From positions 248,001 through 312,000 of the forward strand of contig NW_024881964.1 in assembly GCF_019059575.1 (NCBI RefSeq): DNA of 64,000 bases, in the 5' to 3' direction. Source of the stretch: Amphibalanus amphitrite. Its lineage: Eukaryota; Arthropoda; Thecostraca; Balanomorpha; Balanidae. The notes beneath the pieces are model-generated. The model worked only from the letters and a program-made list of their open reading frames with translations. It was not told the DNA's origin and made no database searches. Below, piece after piece: positions 22,639 to 35,854 of this stretch. The translations under genes and the position numbers were made by a program. Each line of letters starts with the position of its first letter. The stretch's first letter is position 1.

Positions 22639-24547
22639 TGCATGATGAGTTTGCCACTTCTGAAGTAGACAGCAAAACAAGGGCGGACATTTTAGACCAT
22701 TTGGACCTCGGTGCAAAGAACTGTGATCATGCAGCCAAGCTCAAAACAATTAAGAAGCTCACCAAGCTCTACGGAGGACAAGTTGTTCTACCGGAAAACA
22801 AAGAGGGATACATCAACTTATCGTCGACTGAGCTCTCGGAAAACCAGAAAGAACTTCTTAATTTAGGCCTTAACTGTCATTATCAGTGCAAATATGATCC
22901 TTTAGATAAAAAGGCAGAATTAGAGGTATTATATCAAGACATACTTAAACTACAGCAAGAGAAGAAGGTAGAAGTACAGCCAAGCCTAAAAGATAGATTA
23001 GTGGGAGAAAGTTCGAAAGTGCGCGACAGATGCAAAAGTAAGCTACTCAGCCGAGCTCTATTCAAAGCTGCCAAAGAGCTGCGTGAAGACGAGCGAATTG
23101 TTATTCGGAAAGCAGACAAGTCGTCAGTGTATGTGATCTTAGACAAGGAGCATTACCACGAGAAGCTCAACAACATCCTACAGGATGAATCCAAATTCGA
23201 AAAAATCAAGAGGGACCCGACTGATGCCCTGAAGGCTAAAGTCAACAGACTGATAACGGCAGCAAATGCAGTGGTTGGAGGAGTCCATTTTAGCAAGATC
23301 GTGGGCGAATACTCACCAGGTTACGCTTACGGTAACGTTAAAACCCACAAACCCAACAATCCATTGCGACCGATTATTTCTCAGATCCCTACCCCGACCT
23401 ATAGACTAGCGAAACGACTGAACGAACTCCTACTTCCGTTTGTTCCGAATGGATATAGCCTCAGATCTGTAGACGAATTTATCGACATTCTGAGAACACG
23501 TCGACCAAATGGTACCTTAGCGTCTATCGATGTCGAAAGTCTGTTTACGAACGTCCCTGTGGAGGCTACCATTCAAATAATCCTTGACAATGTGTACAGT
23601 CACGAGAACCTACCCCCTATTCAGCTACCAAGAAACATACTCGAACAGCTTCTGAGGGCATGTACCACAGAGCTACCCTTTCGAGGACCAGATGGACAGC
23701 TATACAGGCAAAAAGAAGGGGTAGCAATGGGATCTCCTTTGGGCCCCCTCTTTGCTAACTTTTACATGAGTAGCATTGAAAAGAAAGTTCTCTCTGATCC
23801 CAAGATAGCTCCTAACATATACTGTAGGTATGTTGATGACGTATTTGTCGACGTCCGTGACACTGAGCACCTGCAACAGCTGATAGAGGTGATGGAGCGA
23901 AATTCGGTTCTACACTTTACATATGAGCTTAGCATAGACAACAAAATTCCGTTTCTCGACGTTCTGGTTAAGGAGGAGAATGGGAATTTTGCTACGACCG
24001 TTTATCGCAAGGCCACAGACACCGGACAATGCCTCAATGCACACAGTGAGTGTCCCGAACGGTACAAGAGTAGCGTTATTAGATTATTTCTAAGGAGAGC
24101 AATGAAATATTGCTCTTCTTGGGCAGACCTACACGTTGAGCTCGACAGGATCAAACAACTGCTTATAAACAATGGGTACACGAACACAGAAGTCGACGCA
24201 GAGATTAGACGGCACCTTAGCAGGTCGGGACACGAGAGGACGGACGAAAACGCGAAGAACACAATTAGGCTCTATTACCGCAATCACATGTCGTCAGCGC
24301 ACAAGGTAGATGAAAGAATCATGCATGAAATCATCAGTGACGGCGTGACCTGCACCGACCCAAAGGATAGGGTTACATTGCAAATATATTACAAAAATCG
24401 AAAAACTCACCATCTGGTCATGAAGAACAATACACTCGCAAGCAACAACAAACTGAAACGTTCCAATGTAGTATATCAATTTAACTGTCCACATGAAGAC
24501 TGCAGGCTTCATTCGGTTACCTACATTGGTTCGACTACCACGACACT

Positions 24548-25446
<899 letters not shown>

Positions 25447-26130
25447 ATGTTTAATGTTGACCTCGAAAAGTCAAGGTCAAAGATTGACCTCAGGTCACGT
25501 GACCTCGAGGTCATCATGTATATCATTCGATGCGCCCTGACGAGCTGAACTCAATGAGACCATCCGCACGGCTGTATCTTGTTCCTGTACGGAGTTATTG
25601 GTAAAAAAAACCTTTGGTGACCTTTGATGACGTCACATGACCTTACAGCTGCCCAACAGCAAAACAGACCTCAAGGTAGTGAAGGTTGATCGTATATGAA
25701 GCCATGTATGGTTATGGGGCCATTCCGACCCGTTTTAGTGATAAGACAGGGAGTTGCTCTTTCCCCCATTGACTTATAATGGGGAGGTCGAGAAATTGAC
25801 CTGACCTTAGGTCATCGATATCAAAATTCCGATATACACAAATCGTAGGTACTAATGACCTTATAACATCCTGCGACTTTCAAAGGCCTCCGACATCTAC
25901 TGTAGCTGCATGGCACGGTGTCAAAGTTGCAAAAAAGTGACTTGAGGCTGAGTCATTCAAATTGACCTGGTGACCTGACCTTAAAAGTTAGGAGGTTCAA
26001 TCTTGTACACCATGTGTAAAATTGATGAGAGAATAGTCGTGCCAAATTTCGCGGCGCTACGCGCCGCGGTTTTCCCGCTATCTACGAACAACCTAAGGGG
26101 ACGGATATCCGCCCCCCGTCGGTGCGCGGG

Positions 26131-27057
26131 TTAACCCTCGCCCATGTAGGGGGGGGGGGGGGTTGGTGCAACCCCCCTTCCCTGAGGTTTTTCTTAGCTA
26201 CACGCCGAACCGTTTCAGATAGCCTGCTCAAATTTTCAGTACCCTATGGGGCATCCTTTGCGCAACTTTTGGCATTTTTTTGTCAAGGTCATGTCAGGTC
26301 ACGGAGTTATGACGTCATAAAGGGAACAACCTCCGGCCAGATTTACGCTAAATTGGAGATTGCTTCACATTGGTATAAATGCCGACTGACCTGACACACT
26401 GATGGATTGTTTTAGTATCATAACTGGCTGATTTGACATTGGCACAATGTCCGTTGACCTTTTCAAGGTTACTAAAGGTCAAGGTCAGGTCAGTGACCTC
26501 GGTTGACCTGTAATGACTTCTTGCACTTGTATGCCTTTTCGGGGTATTTTGATGCCCTGAATTCGAATTTGCTATCCATTTCAGGCATCGTCGGTTGTTT
26601 CTTGTAGTTCATTTTGGGTCAGGGTCAGGTCAGTGACGTCACACGCCTGACGTTACCCAATGCACAAATGACCTTGCAGACTTCTGATGCTCCCAACGCA
26701 TCATTTTTATAGTTATGACATCGAAATACACACCAAACGATAGAGAATTGATCAAGGATCACGATAGTGAAGGTTTCAAGTCGATATCTCTTACCGTTTT
26801 GCCGCAATCGGCGCGGAAATCTGGAAAAGTTAGATTTTTTCCGAAAATTTGACCTTTGACCAGTCATAAGTAGGTCAAATGTTGACCTAGCACCAAAAAG
26901 TATACCACCAATCGCGAGATCTCGTCGAGAGCAATCCGTTGGTCTTTTCCGCTAAGCTCTACGACGCTCCGTTTTCAAACGCCAGGGGGGGGGGCGCACC
27001 AACCCCCCCCCCTGCATGGGCGAAGGTGGCAAAACACCGTTTACGGGCGAGGGTTAA
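26131..27057 (+). mobile_element. TTAA-type element, CGCCCATG family, copy 1
   Basis: It begins TTAACCCTCGCCCATG and ends with CGGGCGAGGGTTAA. Poly-G/poly-C hairpins lie just inside both ends (about 26150-26180 and 26985-27013). The interior holds GGTCAAGGTCAGGTCA, TGACGTCA-like sites and the CAAACGATAGAGAATTGATC segment. An inverted relative is at 60606-61556. Its left TTAA (26131-26134) is also the right TTAA of the split element before it. Confidence 0.75.
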
Positions 27058-27061
27058 TAGA

Positions 27062-27143
27062 AACGTCCGGAATCGGAGTCGGAGTTGGAGTCGGAGTCGG
27101 AGTCGATTTTTGAAGCCGGAATCGGAGTCGGAGTCGGAGTCAC
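27062..27143. repeat. (GGAGTC)n microsatellite
   Basis: Hexamer runs GGAGTC/GGAATC in two blocks separated by a short spacer. Frames of alternating Asp-Ser or Glu-Ser through it are artefacts. Confidence 0.85.
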
Positions 27144-28500
27144 CCTAAAATCCATCGACTCCGCAGCCCTGAGGCAAACAACTTTTACTAGGCAAAGCTT
27201 TGCTACTGTACACTGCACAGCAGTGAATACCAGGTCAAAATGCAAGCATTTTCCTCAATTTGGAGAATATTTATGGTATGCCCCCTTTGCTACGTCCGAG
27301 ACCACCTTTCGGGATCCGTCTTATATGATTCAGGCACAGTTTTCTCGCATGGAATTTGTCAAGAGGTGACGCCTGCTTCCGGGCTGTTCAGAAGTGCCCC
27401 CTGTTCTGGGTTGTGGTGTTGCCCGAAACGGCACGAACCTTTCCCGATCGATGCATTTTTAGTAAATGGTCCACTAAGCGGCTTTAGTCCAGCGGCTTTT
27501 CCGCAAGTCTAGTTAACTTTTTTAATATTTTGTCCCATCCATCATGTCTGATTACGGTGTAAAATAGAATAGGCATTAACTACCGGGTTCAATTAATAAA
27601 TCAATTTACCTACTCTTCCAACAGGCTCGATCCATAGCCGATTATCCAGTAGGTGCAGGGCATTCCTATTTATCATGGTAAACGACGCATCCTTATGCAC
27701 GTAAAATATAGTAGGGCATTTCCTTTGTAATCACTTGCCTATCCGAGAAAACAATTATGAAACAGCAACTTGCATATAAGTTCCTGAGAAAACTGATCCT
27801 TTTTCCACTCACTGACAGACACATCTTATCATGCGTCGATGACCTATTAATGTTTGGGAACCGATTAGCCCCTTGTCAGTTCTGTAAAAAGAAAACGGTC
27901 AAGGAACGTGATATCCGCGGATATCACGTTGTTCAGTAAAAGGCACAATACGCGTATTGTGCCTTTTCTGAACATTCATTTGGGCCCTGGTTCCTGGAGA
28001 CATTGTGTCAAAATTTTTAGATCCTTCATTGGGCTGAGCCGTGTCCGAATAGCTGGCGAATCCATGGGGTGGATATGAGGGCATTTGGATTTTGGGGGCT
28101 TATGTCATCGCCCTCCCCGCAGCCACAGCGCCGAACTAAATAAAATTTGCCGTTTATTTTAAAAGAGAGAAAATAAATGACTGTTATTAAACAAAGCTCG
28201 ATTTAAAGGGAACAGCAATGCATGAGAAATCGAAATCCGATGATTTTTTTATTTGAAGAAACTGTTGTGGCATGCGCCATTCGTAACGTCCGAGACCGCC
28301 TTTCTGGATCTGCCTATGGCCTATGCTTCAGGGACAATTTCCCGGGAGCGTGTTTCCGCTTATCTTCGGCGCTTAACGACTGATTCGCCGCTGATACAGA
28401 GTGTCTCCTATACATCTGACACTTTTTAAATGTATCTAGGTACCGAACAACTCAACAAAAAATGTTTTCAAGCACACGAAATTAAAGCCCATGAATTTTT
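27144..28500. other. non-coding; diverged duplication and palindromes
   Basis: No gene is supported. About 27283-27345 and about 28265-28350 share ACGTCCGAGACC and a following diverged segment, so this is a dispersed or duplicated repeat. Two adjacent palindromes lie at 27905-27973 (separate entry). Confidence 0.4.
27905..27973. repeat. two adjacent perfect palindromes
   Basis: 27905-27930 is a perfect 26-bp palindrome centred on CCGCGG. 27938-27967 is a perfect 30-bp palindrome centred on ACGCGT. The second extends to 27931-27973 (GTTCAG...CTGAAC) with one unpaired T. Each could form a cruciform or, if transcribed, a hairpin with essentially no loop. Confidence 0.85.
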
Positions 28501-28559
28501 ATTTTCATCCATGTCATTTAACTCACTTGCAGTCATCATGCTTTTCGATAGATAGCATA

Positions 28560-28970
28560 AAACCAATACCATTAATTTTTTCGCTTCTTAGCTGGTTATT
28601 GAAACGCAACGTAATTTGATGCGTCACTTTAAGTAGACCCAAGACTCCTTCAAGTGGCAAAATATTGCGGCAAGCTGATAGATTTAGGAATGAAGGAAGT
28701 TGAAAATCTCCATGGTATGGCTGGCTTTTGGCAATCACCAGAGCTGTTCACGAGATCAACGAGGAGACATGCGAAAGAGCCATCCCATCAGGTGTCGTTT
28801 TAAATCGACCAAAGGCTCCTTTAAATAGCAAAATATTGCGAATAGCTGATAGATTTAGGAATAAAAGAATTGTTGAAAATCTCAATAGTCAATGGTACGG
28901 CAAGCTATCACAAGGGCTGTTCACGAGATCAGCGAGAAGACATGCAGAAGGGCCATCAGGTCTGTTTTGA
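28560..28970. repeat. diverged ~175-bp tandem duplication
   Basis: GCTGTTCACGAGATCA occurs near 28742 and again near 28917. AGCTGATAGATTTAGGAAT occurs near 28675 and again near 28850. On the minus strand the 28520-28740 frame reads leucine-rich (LNLSACRNILPLEG) but is broken in the neighbouring unit. A decayed protein repeat is possible but not established. Confidence 0.45.
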
Positions 28971-29139
28971 AGAGTGGAGCTGTGCGGTGTGCCTCGCTAA
29001 AAAATGGGAACATTTTGAGCACGAGCTCTTAGGAGCAAACGATGTCCATGTGAAGATTGTAACACGTCTCACTTAAAATAAAACTGTTTTTGCTACATTA
29101 TGTCGTCTTGCACTTGATCATTTGTCGAATGGTTCAAAA

Positions 29140-29560
29140 GTTAAGGCAAATAAAAAACTGTGTCAAAAAAGGTCACGTGACCTAAGGTCAACTTTTGACC
29201 TTTCGACCTTTCGAGGTCAACATACATATGTTTCGATGTGGATCGACGAGAGGATCACGATGGTGATATTAGTTTGTTCCTAGCTGGGATACCTTGAAAG
29301 TTATTCGAGAAAAACTTCATATATATGTAGTACCGCAATTTTGACTTCCTTTTTGCTCCTGTGACGTCATCTTTGACCTGACCTGAAAATGACCTCAGTA
29401 AAAATTATAGACCTTATCCATTTGTACCCTGCACCGTTTACCGCTTGTCGCTATCTTGCTTTATTCTCGAGATCTCGCTGTCGCTCCCGCTCGTAATAAT
29501 GGACAGGTCATAAAAATGACCTGACCTGAGGTCAACGTAGGGCGATATCCACTTTTTATT
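29140..29560 (-). mobile_element. fragment of a split-type TTAA element
   Basis: In reverse orientation this matches the left half of the 18471 and 62331 elements (CTCGAGATCTCG, TTACCGCTTGTCGCTATCTTG, TGACGTCATCTTTGACCTGA). Neither terminus is recognisable. Confidence 0.5.
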
Positions 29561-30019
29561 TTCGCATATGACCATTGCTAAGGCTTTAATCGTCATCAGA
29601 CAAAATTGCAACTTTCAGTGGGAAAAATATCAAGGTCACTCTTCGAAAAATAGGTCAAAAGGTCACGTGATCAAAATTTTCAAAAATTGAAAATCCGAGA
29701 TAGCCAAAATGTTTGTTGGTTGATTGTGAGTTGAACCATATAAAGTTTTTATCGTAGAAAACCAATAGTTTTTGAGTTATAGGCCGCCAAACATAGGGCT
29801 GCAGCGCGACATCCAGGAATTGCCCGAGGCTATATCTCGGAAACCGTTGTTCGAAGAAAAAAAATTCTTGCCACAGCTGGCTTCCCCGCCCATCACAACC
29901 CATTAGACCAATTTTAGGCAAACAATAAAATATGAGGGTGCAGGGCACTTGTCGATTTGTTGTGGAACGCCCCAGGCTAACAAATTGTACTGATTAAATG
30001 TTAATTCGGTTATCGGTAC
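29561..30019. other. no recognisable feature
   Basis: AT-rich sequence with AGGTCA hexamers at its left edge. The 97-codon minus-strand frame at 29655-29948 has no recognisable domain. Confidence 0.3.
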
Positions 30020-30818
30020 CTTGGGGAAAGATGCCCCCTGCCCTGATGGGGAAAGACGCCCCCCTATTTCCGTACGCTGTCCTTCAAGCAACCCGTCGAA
30101 TCATGATTACATACTTGTGATAGGAGACAAAAGCCGATCTGAGACTATTGAGAGTCCAATACGGTCGGGTGCTCTCCATGCCGGTCTCTCGGCCAACACA
30201 ACTTTTTGGGCGGCATCTGACTCTGAGAGCCCTCATGACATCCTCTGTGAGCTTCATTATTGACTCCAAGGCCCCTCACGACATCCTTTGAGGGCTCCCA
30301 CGCTGGCTCCACGGGCCGCGCTAGCATCTGAGGTCCCCACGATGGGCTTGAGGGCCCTCAAGCATCATGAAGACCTATAAGGGCCCCACGACGGTCTCCG
30401 AACGCCACCACGGAGGCTCGTTTGGTCGCGCTGGACATGATGACCCTCACGATGACCTCTGAAGCCCCTCACGACGACTTTTTAGGGCCCTTATGATAGC
30501 GTTTAGTGTCTACCGCAGGCTCGAAGGGACTACTGATTCCTTCAGGCAATTCACGTGCCCATTTATGTCACTTATAGTGCAGGGGGCATCTTCCCCAACG
30601 CCAGGGGGCGTCTTTCCCACCCTCTGGGGTAAGATGCCCCCTTTCACTTCTTTGATAGCAAAAAAGTTATCATAATTCAGGCACGAAAGTGTGATATTTT
30701 TTTGCAGAAAAAAATGATGTCGGCTTCCGTTGAAACTCCAAGTTTTTTGCTTCCCGATTGTCATTTTCGAATAATATATGACATTGCAAAACCCTGGGCA
30801 TCTTTCCCCACTCTTCCC
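30020..30818. mobile_element. eroded TA-flanked element, related to 7648-8542
   Basis: The right end, reverse-complemented, reads TAGGGAAGAGTGGGGAAAGA. Internal copies of GGGGAAAGATGCCCC and GGGGTAAGATGCCCC repeat the terminal motif, as in 7648-8542. The left end is degraded. Between 30180 and 30500 a degenerate minisatellite of the type CTC(A)CGACnnCCTnTGAGGGCC fills the interior. Confidence 0.45.
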
Positions 30819-30839
30819 TATCATCAAATAAAACACTGA

Positions 30840-31139
30840 AATGAATTCATAAAATGAAGATATTTGCTGTAAAAGAGATTATGTGCAGATTTGGTCAAAT
30901 TAGGTGCATTCGCCGGATAGCCCGTCGTGAAAACGCCAGCCAGCAGTATAAATACTTCGGTAGGTATTAACACCAGTCGGACAGTGTTTATACCGACCGG
31001 GCATTATAATTGATGCAACTCAATTTTCCCTCACGTGCCATTTCAAAACTCGGGCAAAATCAAAACTAGCCTACAAAATAGTATCTATTTCCATGTAATG
31101 ACTAATGCTTCGTAGGTAGGCCTGCAGTGGTCTTTACCA
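30840..31139. other. no recognisable feature
   Basis: I see no gene, repeat boundary or structured motif beyond short GGTAGGTA-like strings. Confidence 0.3.
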
Positions 31140-31264
31140 TTGCAACCACGGGGGGGGGTCGGTTGGACCCCCTGCCGTTTGGCTTCTGATCGAGCTATAG
31201 CTTAGCTGAAAAAAAAACGAGCGTGTTGCCCGTGACGAGAGGAAGCCGATGATACCCAATTTCA
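31140..31264 (+). mobile_element. 5' fragment of a TTAA element
   Basis: A poly-G/CCCC hairpin, then GAGCGTGTTGCCCGTGACGA and GAAGCCGATGATACCCAATT, as in the elements at 36811 and 44879. It stops where another copy starts, so a second element of the same family inserted here. Confidence 0.5.
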
Positions 31265-31960
31265 ATATCCTCGCCGGCACAGGCCATTTTGCGTCCTTCG
31301 ACGGCACGGGGGGGGGGGGTAAGACCCCCCCCCCCCTCAGTCTCGCGTTTGGCCCCTGATTGATCTAGAGCCTCGCGAAAAAAAAAACATCGTGTAGGTC
31401 ATCACGAGACGTAGCCAACGGTACCCGGTTTTAAAGTCATAGGTCAAATAGTGACCTCTGAGGTCAGGTTAATAACCCAAAAGTCGGGAAAATCGGGACC
31501 TGTGAGAACGTCGTTAAGTGTGGCTGCTATGGTTTTTTTTTTATTTCGGGGTGCTGATCACGAATATCATGTTAGTTTTGATCACAGATGATGTCTTCAT
31601 GCATTTAGACCAGGTCGGGTCAGGTCAGGTCAGGTCAACCAGTAGGCGTCCTGCCGGTATTCGTAGTGGATGGCAACCGGCTCTGACAGCTTCGTAATGT
31701 GTTATGAAGGCACCAAAACTACTTCGTAAATGTTCAAATGGTTGCTAAATTCAAATTCAGCTAAAAAAAACTAGCCAGAAACGTGTAAAACTCGAAGAAG
31801 TGAATCGTGGTCATCAAAGGTCAATGGCCTGACCTGACCTTCAGGTGACCTTGACGACTACCCTAATGCATGGGACCAACATCATATCACATGTTTGAAC
31901 GCTTGAAACCACAAAAAGACTGCAGGGGTTGCATCAACACCTTGTGCCGGCGAGGGTTAA
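31265..31960 (+). mobile_element. TTAA-type element, CCGGCACAGG family
   Basis: The left end is degraded to ATATCCTCGCCGGCACAGG. The right end is TTGTGCCGGCGAGGGTTAA at 31942-31960. It carries a long poly-G/poly-C hairpin (31309-31337), a run of GGTCA pentamers (31613-31640) and the inverted TTCGTAATGTGTTATGAAG segment. Same family as 1036, 36811 and 44879. Confidence 0.7.
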
Positions 31961-32999
31961 ATAGGTACATTCACCAACGATGCCTGAGCATGGAAATATA
32001 TACCTACCTATCCTGGATCTATGATCTCCTAAGATCTAACGATAAACCAAGAACAAGGGTGAATGATCCGAGTGGATCCCACAATGTGCAGCCTGTGAAA
32101 CAATGCCGAGTTATTGTAATGAGAACAAACTTGACACATCTTCATTTTGAATTTTTCATGTGCACTGGGAGCTACGCGAATGCATTGAAAGTATCCGATG
32201 CTTGGAAGAAAAGATGCAACTACCCAACTAAAATTATCTCAGGTTAATTGCCACAGCGGTTTCTAAGGTACAGACCTGTCAATTCGGATTCGGCTAGCGG
32301 ATTCGGATAACGGATTTGGCGTGAAAAATAAGCCATAAAACATGTGTCGCATGCCCATGTAGCAGAAAGTGAAAACCGTGACCTTTCGTGACCTGACCTG
32401 ACCTTGACCCGTGCTTAGTATGACCCTTATACGCACATGGTATCTTCACTAGGCCTTTGAGGTCATTTTTGGTGAGTTTCGAGCAGCAGCTATCGATTCC
32501 GCTGTCCGTAAGCCTCATCATGCAAAACCCCAGAATTTGACCTTTGACCTGGCCTGGACCCTTTAATTGTGTTTACTATAAGGGTAACTAGTAATTTCAT
32601 AGGGAAACGTCCTGAGAACGATACCAGGGGAAGTTTTGTCGGAATCTTTAATTCTCGCAATTAAAGGGTTACGTGTTGCTACTAACGATCAACAATTTTA
32701 TGACGATTGAGTAACGATTTGCAAAAACTGCATTTGCTTTCTCAGTCCAATTTCATCAACACACTTAGCTATGCCTATTATGTTTCATGTTTGGTTTCGC
32801 GCTACAGTGAGGTGAAACACTTAAAAAATATTTCGGCCTCATCCACTTAACTACCTACTGGTTCATTGGTTTGTACACGGCAGTGTTCCGATGAAGATAA
32901 AATGACACTTGTTAATTTCTATTTAGCTCCTACTATATAACTGCCTGTTTTCTTACACTTCATAGACATAAACAAACGTCAAATCGTCCCAGAATTTGC
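31961..32999. other. no gene; scattered AGGTCA-rich sequence
   Basis: A short run of GGATTCGG-type repeats at 32285-32310 and AGGTCA/TGACCT hexamers at 32380-32560 suggest remnants of the TTAA families without visible ends. The 125-codon plus frame (31870-32247) starts inside the preceding element and has no domain. Confidence 0.35.
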
Positions 33000-33470
33000 A
33001 ATCCCATTCTTTCTCTCGCCCCGACCCCCTATACTCTACCCGGCCCAAGCGGGTCCGCCCGCGCTCCACGTGGTCCGGCCCGGCGGCTGGTGCTGTCCTC
33101 CCCTCATCCGTGCCGCTGAGCTCTGAAGCGCGGGTGCCCTAAAACCATGAATCACACCCACCCGGCCCGAGCGCCAGTAGGCCCGCATGGTCCGGCCCGG
33201 GCGGGTCTGGCGGCTGTGGATGGCACCGGCCTCGTCCCTATCGCGTTGTTGAGGAGTGTACCTGGCAAAGCACAGTGGAACGGGCAGCCTCATTGGTCGA
33301 CCGCTAGCCAATCAAAACCGTCGCTTTTTTGAACCGCCTAAGGGCCTAATGGCGTCAGGCTCCCTGTAGGTCTTAATCGCACTTACGAGCAGTCGCACTT
33401 CTGAATCTGTAGCACTCGTGTAGTATTTGCACTAATGAACTGTCGCATATTTGATATACACCCGTGATAT
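33000..33470. repeat. GC-rich CCAAT repeat, second copy
   Basis: GC-rich 33040-33230 is followed by CATTGGTCGACCGCTAGCCAATC (two opposed CCAAT boxes), then the AAGTGCGATT/GTGCTACA segment shared in inverted orientation with 17680-17800. It is promoter-like in composition. No transcript start can be assigned from sequence alone. Confidence 0.4.
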
Positions 33471-33638
33471 CATTGGCGGTTATGTGCGGCGCGTATGCCG
33501 CATGATTAGTAAGCGGCGACCACTAAATTAAAAACTCAATAGCTTTGACCTGTTTTCAATGGATAACACTGCATACCAAAAATGTCCATCGCTCTCGTCA
33601 TAGGATATTATATTTAGAGTTAAATAACTAACTTATCT
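33471..33638. repeat. dispersed repeat R, left part
   Basis: It matches, inverted, 45900-46083 (GCCGCATGATTAGTAAGCGG, ACTGCATACCAAAAATG). It is cut after ACTTATCT (33631-33638). The continuation, ACTTATCT plus ACATCATT, is at 44822-44858. This fixes the boundaries of the 33639-44821 insertion. Confidence 0.7.
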
Positions 33639-33899
33639 CACTGGCGGTCCCAGGGGGGGGGCCACGGGGGCCATGCCCCCCCCCCTTTGGTGCTGAAAGG
33701 TGGGGCCATACTATCTTTTGGCCCCACCTTTCAGATCGAACAAAAGTCCTAGAAAAGCTTTTCGTATGTTTCATTTTCTTTCTTGCGCCATCAAAGGACG
33801 TAAATTTCACTCATGAGTGGGCTCAGTTTCGCATTCTGTCAATTTGGCGGTCAGCGTCTCTGGCACCGGTTCACGAGTATGGCCGGATCTTATATGAAA

Positions 33900-35340
33900 T
33901 ATCAGCGTGGGTTTACTTGAGGCTCTCGTAGGCCCAGCAATGGCTGGCATGAGACCCTCTTCGGCAGTGGTGGGTGGGCCCTGCTAAAGGAGATTGGCGT
34001 AAGACCTCATGGGTTGGTGCTGTGTACCTCAGAAGCCCGGTGGTGACGCCGCATGCCGGCTTGGTTTCTTAAGGATTAGCGTGGGAACTCCGGGGCCTGC
34101 ATAGAGTTTGCATGAGCTAGTATGTAATCTCAGAGGCATATGTGTGTAATGTGTACACAGTGGCGGTCGCGGGGGGGGGGCATCAGGGCCATGCCCCCCC
34201 CCCAAAGGTCAATAAAGGGGGCCATCATATCATTTGCCCCCCCCCCCCCCCTCAAACAACCAATGGGCCCCCATATAGGTGTATGGGGCCCTGGCAATTA
34301 TTCGATCGTCACGAGGCTAAAAAAAAACCATGGCCCAGCTATTAATATAGCTCCCACACCGGTCTTTGAGCGTCCTACACTGACCTCTGAGGGAACTTCA
34401 GTGGCGGTCAAGCGCCCACGTTGGCCGCTAAGAGCCTACATCAACCTCTGAGACCCCACATCTGGCCTATGAGGGCCCCTAACCGGCCTCAGGGGTCCCA
34501 ACCGGCGTCTGAGGGTCTCACACCGGTCTCTGGTGGCCTTATTTCTGTATGTGGTGTCCCAAGACGAACCTTTAGGTGCCAATGAGGGCCCCGCACTGGC
34601 TGCTGAAGACCCGACGCCGGCCTCTAAGGGCCTGCATTGGCCTCTGAGGAGGGCCCATCTTGGCCTTTGAGGGCTCTCTGCTGGCCTCTGGGGTCCAACG
34701 ACGGCTCATGCCGGTCTTTTAGGGCCCCACGCTGACCTCTGAGGGCCCATGTTGGCCTGTAATGACCCACATTAGCCTCTGAGAGCCCAACTCGGTCACT
34801 GATTGTCTCAAACTACTTGCCTTTGTAGTTTGCAGGCCCTGTACTGGTCTCTGAGGGCCCTAAACTCGCCTCTACGTGAAAAGATACATGGGTGGGTTTC
34901 TGAAGATCAGAGGGCTCACGCAGTCACCGGCACAGCCTTACGTTGGTCCTGATCGAAAACGACGGCTCATGCCGGTCTTTTAGGGCCCCACGCTGACCTC
35001 TGAGGGCCCATGTTGGCCTGTAATGACCCACATTAGCCTCTGAGAGCCCAACTCGGTCACTGATTGTCTCAAACTACTTGCCTTTGTAGTTTGCAGGCCC
35101 TGTACTGGTCTCTGAGGGCCCTAAACTCGCCTCTACGTGAAAAGATACATGGGTGGGTTTCTGAAGATCAGAGGGCTCACGCAGTCACCGGCACAGCCTT
35201 ACGTTGGTCCTGATCGAAATTACTTTACGTCCTGATGGTCCGGCTCAGATTCCCTCATATTTCGACGTCGGGACCCCATGAGCCGGTGTGGGTCCTGGGG
35301 CTGGCAGAGACTGATGAAGTCCTTAGGGCTCAGGGCCAGT
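33900..35340. repeat. degenerate GGCCTCTGAGGGCC minisatellite
   Basis: Irregular copies of a ~20-30-bp motif of the type GGCCTCTGAGGGCCC(A)C. Similar text occurs at 30180-30500 and 50640-50770. Within it, 34699-35220 is a 261-bp sequence present twice in tandem with no difference that I can see. Confidence 0.6.
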
Positions 35341-35854
35341 CTTTTTAGCAGTAAGACTAGGCAGGTTGAGTGAGCCCCAATAGAGCCGTTGCGAAGCCCC
35401 GCAGGAGTCGCGCGCGGCCCTCAGATGCCAATTTTGAAAGCTCGGAACCTGTGGGGGGTCTCCAGAGGTCGGTGTACAGTAGGTCTATTAAAAAAGTCCC
35501 CAGCACTAGTGGGCGCTGCCTTCGCTGAGCCGAACCCCCGTCTGCCCGTCCCATGTCGCGCCGGGCTCAGGTCAGGTAGGGTCAGCGGGACCGCTCGGTC
35601 CGGCCCGCGGGCGGTGGACGGGCGGCCGGTAACGCTTTCCGCCAGCCAGCTGTAGAATCCAACAAACGAGACGGCCAATGCTCAGCGCAGCAAAACCGGT
35701 GTTAAAGAATGGCAGTAGATGTTCATGGCCACAATGATTATGAGATAGTCATTGTTAGCCCGTGCCCCACAGGAATGCCTAGACTCTCACGCCCTGTTGG
35801 AGGGGAAATGGGGATTGAGCATCATTCTTATAACTCAGCTTTGGGCATTTAGTT
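35341..35854. other. GC-rich non-coding stretch
   Basis: CAGTAGGTCTATTAAAAAAG near 35478 and the following CpG-rich run to 35640 match, inverted, part of 43200-43403 (CTTTTTTAGTAGACCTACAC; GCCGAACCCCCG). It is therefore a dispersed repeat, not a gene. Confidence 0.4.

Noticed and set aside
27054..27245. Asp-Ser-rich frame resembling a low-complexity phosphoprotein
   Set aside because: It is a translation of the GGAGTC hexamer repeat, with no conserved flanks.
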